Assembly: GCA_910586395.1 (NCBI GenBank)
Contig: CAJUFX010000006.1
Span: 1 to 64,000, forward strand
Length of the DNA stretch: 64,000 nucleotides
Origin: an uncultured Bacteroidales bacterium
GTDB taxonomy: Bacteria > Bacteroidota > Bacteroidia > Bacteroidales > P3
Reading direction: 5' to 3'
Shown: one piece after another, positions 58,996-64,000 of the stretch
Numbering within the stretch: the stretch's first letter is position 1
Layout: every line of letters starts with the position of its first letter
Position numbers and translations under genes: made by a program
The notes under the pieces: generated by a model
Told to the model about the DNA's origin: nothing
The model's input: only the letters and a program-made list of their open reading frames with translations
Database searches by the model: none

Positions 58996-60642
58996 TTCAA
59001 TTATCTTTTCAAGCGTTGTGTCGGTAAAAGTTTCCCAAATAGCAAGACGTATTGGTTTGTAGTCGGGGAAGAGTTGTTTGATGAACTCGATCTCGAATAC
59101 TAGCCGTAGGTCGTTTGGGGCGGCATGGGGATGAACCTCATGCTTTGAACCAATACGTGCCACTTTGATGTAATAGAGGTCGCGAATGCCCTTGCTTTTT
59201 CGGTAGGGCATGAAATAATAAAGGTGGTTCAATTTGACCGTTGATGGAAATTTTTTACCTGTATAATAAATGTTTATAGAACCATCAAGTAGCATTTGGA
59301 TAGTGTCATTCTTAACATATGATACTAAAAGGTTCTTTGTCACATCTAGTCCATTCGTATCGATGACGTCCTTATTTTTGACAATCTCCTCCGGAAATTC
59401 TTTGGCTATTTCTAGGAAATCGAGGGGAACAATATTGCTTTGTACGGAGTATTTCTTCAGCGTGGTTTTGTCGCCGAACATATATTTGGCAAATATTTTG
59501 ACTGTTTCGACATTCACGGCATTGCCGAATTGTTTGTAGGCTTGAGCCTCTATTACGTCGGGGTGAAATGTATCTGGGAAACTTTGTAACCGTGCGCATT
59601 CGCGGAGTGTTAAGAAACGTTTGCGGCTTCCGACTATACTTGTCTGTGTAATTGCCACCAAGGCGGGAAAATAAGTGCCTGGTTTAACGCGGATTCCTGA
59701 AGGACGGAATTGTAGGATGTTGTCCCACAAACTGGGATTTTTGTATTGCCCGGCTTGCCATTCCAATTTCGCCTTTGCTCCAAAGAAAAGAGGATGTTTT
59801 CTTGCGCGGGGCAACCAATCGTCAATAAAATTTTTGTTCTCCAGATACAATTGGTTGTTTTTTTGTATGAAGTTTATCTTCCATTTCGGATATTCAGACA
59901 TATTTTCCATCGGGTCGATGGGTTTGAGGTACTCGCTCCATACGGGAAAGCCAGGCAATTTGGAACCTTTAATATTGTGCACAAACTCATCCCATAAGTT
60001 CAGTAATGATATCTTGTCTTCCGAGAGGCGGTAGCGATCAAGATCTGCAATATCGCTATCAACTTGCATGATGTCATCAATGCGACATTTGGGCAACTTG
60101 TCTGAGTTCCAAAAGAAATCGGGCAGTTCGCCAATGTCTTTACGAATGCACATAATATAAACACGCTCACGGTGCTGTGGAATGCCAATATAATGTGGGC
60201 TGAAAATGACAGGTTTGCAAAGTACATTATAGCCAATGGCGACAAGATGCTGATGTATTACTCTCCATGTGTTGCCGTCGTCGTGAGATGCGAGGTTTCG
60301 GACATTCTCTAATAGCGCATATTGGGGTTTGGTGTGTTGCATAATGCGTTCCACATCAAAAAACAGTGTGCCTTTGGTTTCGTCTTGGAAGCCCAAACGT
60401 TTGCCTGCCTTTGAGAAAGCTTGACAAGGGAATCCAGCACACAATACATCATATGCCGGAATTTTGGAGGCATCGACTTTGGTAATGTCCCGGTCAGGGC
60501 GAATGCCGTAGTTGGCTTCGTAGGTTTTTCGGCAATCCTCATCAATATCGCAAGCATATACACATTGTCCCCCAAGTCGCGACATGGCTTGATGAAATCC
60601 CCCGATGCCGCAAAAAAGGTCTATGAACTTAAATTTTTTCAT
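58990..60642 (-). CDS. DNA (cytosine-5) methyltransferase, type II
   Basis: 550 aa. C5-methylase motifs in order: I FIDLFCGIGGF (6-16), IV GFPCQAFSKAG with catalytic Cys73 (70-80), VI LLENVRNL (110-117), VIII QHRERVYI (156-163), IX TLRECARLQSFPDTF (about 345-359) and X QFGNAVNV (371-378). The variable target-recognition region lies between VIII and IX. Residues 391-550 form an extra C-terminal domain of unknown role. It overlaps the restriction gene by four bases (ATGA), the mark of a coupled restriction-modification operon. The recognition site cannot be read from sequence. Confidence 0.94.
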   Translation of the reverse strand: MKKFKFIDLFCGIGGFHQAMSRLGGQCVYACDIDEDCRKTYEANYGIRPDRDITKVDASKIPAYDVLCAGFPCQAFSKAGKRLGFQDETKGTLFFDVERIMQHTKPQYALLENVRNLASHDDGNTWRVIHQHLVAIGYNVLCKPVIFSPHYIGIPQHRERVYIMCIRKDIGELPDFFWNSDKLPKCRIDDIMQVDSDIADLDRYRLSEDKISLLNLWDEFVHNIKGSKLPGFPVWSEYLKPIDPMENMSEYPKWKINFIQKNNQLYLENKNFIDDWLPRARKHPLFFGAKAKLEWQAGQYKNPSLWDNILQFRPSGIRVKPGTYFPALVAITQTSIVGSRKRFLTLRECARLQSFPDTFHPDVIEAQAYKQFGNAVNVETVKIFAKYMFGDKTTLKKYSVQSNIVPLDFLEIAKEFPEEIVKNKDVIDTNGLDVTKNLLVSYVKNDTIQMLLDGSINIYYTGKKFPSTVKLNHLYYFMPYRKSKGIRDLYYIKVARIGSKHEVHPHAAPNDLRLVFEIEFIKQLFPDYKPIRLAIWETFTDTTLEKIIEL

Positions 60643-61850
60643 TTAGTGGGGTAGTTGTAGCGAAAAACGACAAAACGGTCAATGTCTTTTTTCTTAATCA
60701 TGAATTTGGGATTACGGGCGGAACCATCAGGTTGATGTCCCTGGTTGAACTCGGAGAGTGCCTCCCGAAAGTTAATACGATTAAGTTCAAGAATAGTCAT
60801 CTTCATGAATTTGACATCTGTTTTGAGGCGTTTCTTATAAGACAACTCGTCATTCTTCTTCATATAGCGATTATATGCCCGTACTTCTTGGTAGTTGGTC
60901 GCCTCAGAGTCTTTCTTCGTTTCGTGTTCGTAAATAACATACCAAAACTTGCCAAACCTATTGATACATTCAATAAAGGTAGTTTGGTCGTTGCCTGGTG
61001 CTTTTTTGGCGGTAATGTCGCTTGCTTTCAGGTCGCCATAGAACTGGGCATTCTTAAACCAAATGTCGAAATCGAAAACGCAATTCTGTTTGCTTTTGTT
61101 GGATAGGCCTGTGTAAACTATATGTGGAGAGGTTCCATTGTCGATGGTGAACTTATTGAACTTATATTCAAGATACCATCCAGGCCATTCTGTCTGTTTC
61201 CATTCCGGCCAATTGGCTTGTTCCATTTCTTTGACGGTGGGCAAAACATTAAGCCATTGGCCAAAAGTGAACCCTTGATTAAATTTCTCGAACAAAGCGA
61301 ACAATATACTTTGGCCGGTTTCTTTTCCGCACAAATAATTTGCCAGTTTGTTACAACGAATGGCATAAATGTGATTGCCAAGCATATCCTCCTTGTGGAA
61401 TATACCACAGGTAAGGGCTTGGTAAAGGTCATTTATGTAAATGTGTGCAGAGGAGTTGTGTACAATATTTTTGAGGTAGGTGTCTTTGAGGAAATCCACA
61501 AATACGATTGCGCCCATGTAGTGATATACGCCTATAAAACGTACATCGTATGGCAATTCGTTTTTGGTTATGTCTTCGCAAAACTCTTTGTACCAATGGG
61601 GCAATTGCACTCTTTTTTTGAATATAGGGTGCGGATTGCCTAAGTATGATACAGCACGATGTAGTAAGATATAATTCTTTTCCCCATTGGTGTATGTTAA
61701 TATACGGTGCCCTGCAATCTCTTTTATCTGGCAATGTTCTTCGCCCAGGCAACGCATAATGGTGTCTTGCTGCTGTTTTGGGGTGAGAACCTGGTCTTTA
61801 GCAATGTCAAGACTTAAATCGGGTCTTATTTGTTCGCTATTTTGATTCAT
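60639..61850 (-). CDS. Probable type II restriction endonuclease
   Basis: 403 aa, first gene of the restriction-modification operon. A PD-(D/E)XK-type core is seen late in the protein: NCVFDFDIWFKNAQFYGDLKASD, with D260/D262 and D273-L-K275 as candidate metal residues. The rest has no motif I recognise. The role rests on the core plus the four-base overlap with a cytosine methyltransferase. A -7 box (TATTTTTG) lies at 61902-61909. Confidence 0.75.
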   Translation of the reverse strand: MNQNSEQIRPDLSLDIAKDQVLTPKQQQDTIMRCLGEEHCQIKEIAGHRILTYTNGEKNYILLHRAVSYLGNPHPIFKKRVQLPHWYKEFCEDITKNELPYDVRFIGVYHYMGAIVFVDFLKDTYLKNIVHNSSAHIYINDLYQALTCGIFHKEDMLGNHIYAIRCNKLANYLCGKETGQSILFALFEKFNQGFTFGQWLNVLPTVKEMEQANWPEWKQTEWPGWYLEYKFNKFTIDNGTSPHIVYTGLSNKSKQNCVFDFDIWFKNAQFYGDLKASDITAKKAPGNDQTTFIECINRFGKFWYVIYEHETKKDSEATNYQEVRAYNRYMKKNDELSYKKRLKTDVKFMKMTILELNRINFREALSEFNQGHQPDGSARNPKFMIKKKDIDRFVVFRYNYPTK

Positions 61851-62187
61851 ATCTCTTTATTTGCGCTCGTCTTTGGGGCTGTTGTCTGCATCATATCATT
61901 GCAAAAATACAAAAAAACGCTCTTATAGGAAATACTGTGTAGGTGACGCGGGATATCGCGTTGGTTCAGCCAGCCAATTACGTAGGGATGAATGGATGCG
62001 GCCTGTGTCGCGGAGGTCGTTTGCTTTTGTATGATTCAAATCCAAACGGCTCTTGTTGCCGACGTCGCTAGTTGTGTTTTGAAGTGTGGGTATGCTGTTT
62101 ATTGGCAGTTTTTGTCCGTTGTATGGTCTTTTGTTAGTAATGCCATAAGTGAGTTGTCAGTGTGTCAGTAACAAGTTCAAAAGGTGA
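61851..62187. other. Divergent control region of the R-M island
   Basis: Carries the minus-strand -7 box TATTTTTG at 61902-61909 for the restriction gene; the plus-strand promoter for the GIY-YIG gene follows at 62188. Between them no gene, repeat or controller-protein-like small frame is convincing. Confidence 0.5.
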
Positions 62188-62219
62188 TTTGTATCCGGGG
62201 GGAACTTTAGCTATCTTTG
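62188..62219 (+). promoter_or_regulatory. Promoter of the GIY-YIG nuclease gene
   Basis: TTTG (62188-62191), 20-base spacer, TATCTTTG (62212-62219). The coding start is about 105 bases after the expected transcript start, so there is a longer leader. Confidence 0.75.
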
Positions 62220-62329
62220 CTCACGCATGGAGATAGGTTGCCGTTCAACAAAATCCGCTCAAACAAGTTGGGGGCTTTGTATTTACTTTTCCATGTCTTT
62301 GAATACGAAACATATAATGTCGCATAGGC

Positions 62330-63172
62330 ATGGGGAAGACCATAACCACATATCTTATAGATGGGACACCGCAGGGACCGCGCATGGTTTACGTCAGCAA
62401 TAAGAATTGTATGGCGGTAGTTGTACCGCGTTCTAAAATGATAGAAGTTATTGCACGTAAGGAATTGCAGAAGCATGCCTTATATATCTTGTTGGGGGAA
62501 TCGGATGAAGGGGAACCGAAAGCCTATATTGGTGAAACCAATAACTTCAGCAAACGAATAAAGGATCACGATCAAAAGAAAGGATTTTGGTCGAAAGCGC
62601 TTGTTTTTATCTCTCAGAATGAATCGCAGATAGATAAGGCTGATGTGTTATATCTTGAGGCCAAAGCCATTGCGTTGGCGGCAAAGAACAAGCAGTTTAT
62701 TCTTGATGAAAATAAGCAGAATCCGGAACCGACAGTTCTGCCGGAGCATAAGCGAGATCCGGATGACGAATTCTTTGAAGATATTGTATTTCTAGCGTCT
62801 TTCATTGGATGCAGTATTTTTGAAGAACCAATCCAAACGCATGATAAGAATAAACTTGGACTTTTTCTCTCCGGTCGAGGGGCTGAGGCCAAGGCGGTGT
62901 ATAATGAGAATGGGCTGACGGTACTTGCAGGTAGCGTGATAGCCGGAGATTGTACGAATTCTTGTCCATCTGTAGATAAGAGGATGAAACTCGTTCAGGA
63001 ACTTACGGAGGAAGTTGGAGGGAAACGGGTCTTAAAACTGAATAAACGATTCGATAGCCCCAGTGCCGCGTCTGTTTTTTGTCTTGGGCGAAGTTCGAAC
63101 GGCTGGCGTGAATGGTGCAATGCCAAAGGGATTCCCCTCAAATCCTTATTGGGCGCGGAGAAAATACAATAG
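62330..63172 (+). CDS. GIY-YIG nuclease with DUF4357 domain
   Basis: 280 aa. GIY-YIG module: HALYILLGES (49-58), KAYIGETNNFSKRIKDHD (64-81) with R76, and YLEAKAI with E110. The C-terminal part (about 205-280) is DUF4357: GRSSNGWREWCNAKG near the end. GIY-YIG/DUF4357 proteins are common beside restriction systems and are presumed nucleases. It lies between the R-M pair and vsr, transcribed divergently from the R-M pair. Confidence 0.88.
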   Translation: MGKTITTYLIDGTPQGPRMVYVSNKNCMAVVVPRSKMIEVIARKELQKHALYILLGESDEGEPKAYIGETNNFSKRIKDHDQKKGFWSKALVFISQNESQIDKADVLYLEAKAIALAAKNKQFILDENKQNPEPTVLPEHKRDPDDEFFEDIVFLASFIGCSIFEEPIQTHDKNKLGLFLSGRGAEAKAVYNENGLTVLAGSVIAGDCTNSCPSVDKRMKLVQELTEEVGGKRVLKLNKRFDSPSAASVFCLGRSSNGWREWCNAKGIPLKSLLGAEKIQ

Positions 63173-63293
63173 TACTCCCTGTAGAAAGTGTGTCATTACA
63201 TTATCGTCGTGTCTCGTCGTATCTGCGTTGGCTATGGGCGGAATGGTTGGGCGTATGCTATTTAATGCGTGTGGCGTCGTTGATGTTTTGATC

Positions 63294-63884
63294 TTAAAGC
63301 CCTTTAATTTCGACTTCTTCCTGCTCTATGATGGTGAGAACCGTGTCGCTGCTTTGGGAGGTGTGGCTGCTGATTAGCGAGAGGTGGTAGGCATTCGGAG
63401 TTGGGCATGGTTCTGCTGCGACAGGCAGGACTTGGGGCGACTGAACGTAGGATATCGGTGGCGTTTGTCCTACGATGTGGCGATAGAGAGCCTCCAAGGC
63501 TGCCACTTGGCTTGCCTTGTTGCGGATTTCGCATTCCCAGATGCGGATGACGCGCCAGCCGGCGTTCGTTAGGTCGGTATCGTTCCGGCGGTCTCGGAGT
63601 ATGTTGGTTTTGATTTTACTTCGCCAAAAGTCAACGTTGGTATGAGGCAGGCGGTAGTACTTGCATCCCTCGTGTCCGTGCCAGAAGCATCCATCAATGA
63701 AGATGACCGTTTTGTATTTTGGTAACACGATGTCGGGTTTGCCGGGCAACTTGCGGTCACAGACGCGAAAACGCAAACCCTTTGCGAACAGAAATTTCCG
63801 GACCAGTACCTCGGGCTTGGTGTCTTTACCGTGGATTGCCGCCATACAGCGGCTCCGTTGCTCCGGTGTCATCGTGTCGGACAT
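63294..63884 (-). CDS. vsr: Very short patch repair endonuclease Vsr
   Basis: 196 aa. Vsr nicks next to T:G mismatches that arise when 5-methylcytosine deaminates. MTPEQRSRCMAAIHGKDTKPE, then GKPDIVLPKYKTVIFIDGCFWHGH with catalytic D51, H69 and H71, then IWECEI. It belongs with the cytosine-5 methyltransferase nearby. Usual length is about 135-155; here a 55-residue Ser/Thr/Pro tail follows with no known role. It starts seven bases after the stop of another minus-strand gene at the window edge, so the two are co-transcribed. Confidence 0.94.
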   Translation of the reverse strand: MSDTMTPEQRSRCMAAIHGKDTKPEVLVRKFLFAKGLRFRVCDRKLPGKPDIVLPKYKTVIFIDGCFWHGHEGCKYYRLPHTNVDFWRSKIKTNILRDRRNDTDLTNAGWRVIRIWECEIRNKASQVAALEALYRHIVGQTPPISYVQSPQVLPVAAEPCPTPNAYHLSLISSHTSQSSDTVLTIIEQEEVEIKGL

Positions 63885-63891
63885 ATGTTTC

Positions 63892-64000
63892 TTATTTTAT
63901 TTTCTCCGCATCGTCTAATCTTCTGAATAGATGGGATAGGAGACTTAGCATATCAAGACAATCGCTCTCAGTGAATAGGCCGCTAGTTTTTAACTCTTTT
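63892..64000 (-). CDS. C-terminal end of a gene upstream of vsr, partial
   Basis: Reading the minus strand from the window edge, 35 codons are open in one frame and end in TAA at 63892-63894, seven bases before the vsr start. The translation ends with LFTESDCLDMLSLLSHLFRR and LDDAEKIK. The spacing suggests an operon with vsr. Genes in this place are often R-M or MutL/ATPase-like, but nothing here shows which. Confidence 0.5.
   Translation of the reverse strand, partial: KELKTSGLFTESDCLDMLSLLSHLFRRLDDAEKIK

Noticed and set aside
1..64000. tRNA genes, insertion sequences and integrases of mobile elements
   Set aside because: I looked for tRNA 3' CCA/T-loop patterns and for transposase-like frames in the gaps and saw none; the only tyrosine recombinase looks like a housekeeping Xer protein.

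Overview
The window looks like a chromosome segment from a member of the Bacteroidota, most likely order Bacteroidales. The evidence is: repeated promoters of the form TTG/TTTG-N19-20-TAnnTTTG; a protein with a type IX secretion (T9SS) C-terminal sorting domain; an HmuY/HmuR/CobN-like heme locus of the Porphyromonas type; a HECLGH dipeptidyl peptidase III; menaquinone genes; and N-terminal lipoprotein signals. No database search was possible, so gene names rest on motif recognition.

Layout. 1-80 is the 3' end of a 5S rRNA gene with its terminator. 454-11041 is mostly core metabolism: an MscS-like channel, then on the minus strand aminotransferase-uvrB-PLP lyase, and grpE-dnaJ plus a 612-aa exported protein, then a GATE-domain membrane protein. 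11315-19746 is mixed and partly accessory: a porin-like protein, an AAA ATPase with an extra C-terminal tail, an AT-rich lone PD-(D/E)XK nuclease, a WYL regulator upstream of a GIY-YIG-like protein and a Lys/Gln-rich membrane protein, and an MqsR-like toxin with a Panacea-domain antitoxin. 19903-26448 returns to housekeeping genes (DUF1015, DPP III, TM2 protein, ung, aroQ, glycosyltransferase). 26847-29163 is a decayed cell-surface protein gene and a T9SS cargo protein. 29366-44878 carries hutI, a glycosyltransferase, the six-gene hmu heme operon (hmuR-Y-S-T-U-V), a hemerythrin/LuxR pair, an inositol-phosphatase family gene, a YeiH-type transporter and a SIMPL protein. 45160-48917 is a TetR-controlled accessory patch with redox genes. 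49304-53434 holds a XerC-type recombinase, hpf and mnmE. 53606-54737 contains a frameshifted membrane gene and a broken HigA. menG and menA follow. 57067 to the end is an AT-rich island with a type II restriction-modification pair, a GIY-YIG nuclease, Vsr and the edge of one more gene.

The most unusual thread is at sequence level. Several conserved proteins carry long Ala/Ser/Gly/Pro-rich insertions encoded by repetitive GC-rich DNA (MnmE about 210 extra residues, XerC about 90, and smaller ones in a glycosyltransferase, the YeiH protein and the inositol phosphatase). Some of these insertions contain the short palindrome CGGGTCACCCG, which also occurs between genes. A PLP lyase ends in a histone-H1-like Lys/Ala tail. 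A second dispersed repeat family, with cores such as CAAGTAAACTTGG or GAACAAGTTCGG, recurs beside promoters and inside one signal-peptide region. Possible expression switches include a 76-bp tandem repeat with a promoter box in each copy upstream of xerC, a 22-bp duplication that shifts frame in a surface protein, and a nine-T tract in a membrane protein.

Candidate regulatory DNA includes an 18-bp palindrome shared by the TetR gene and its downstream operon, and perfect inverted repeats at the promoters of the WYL regulator and the toxin-antitoxin operon.
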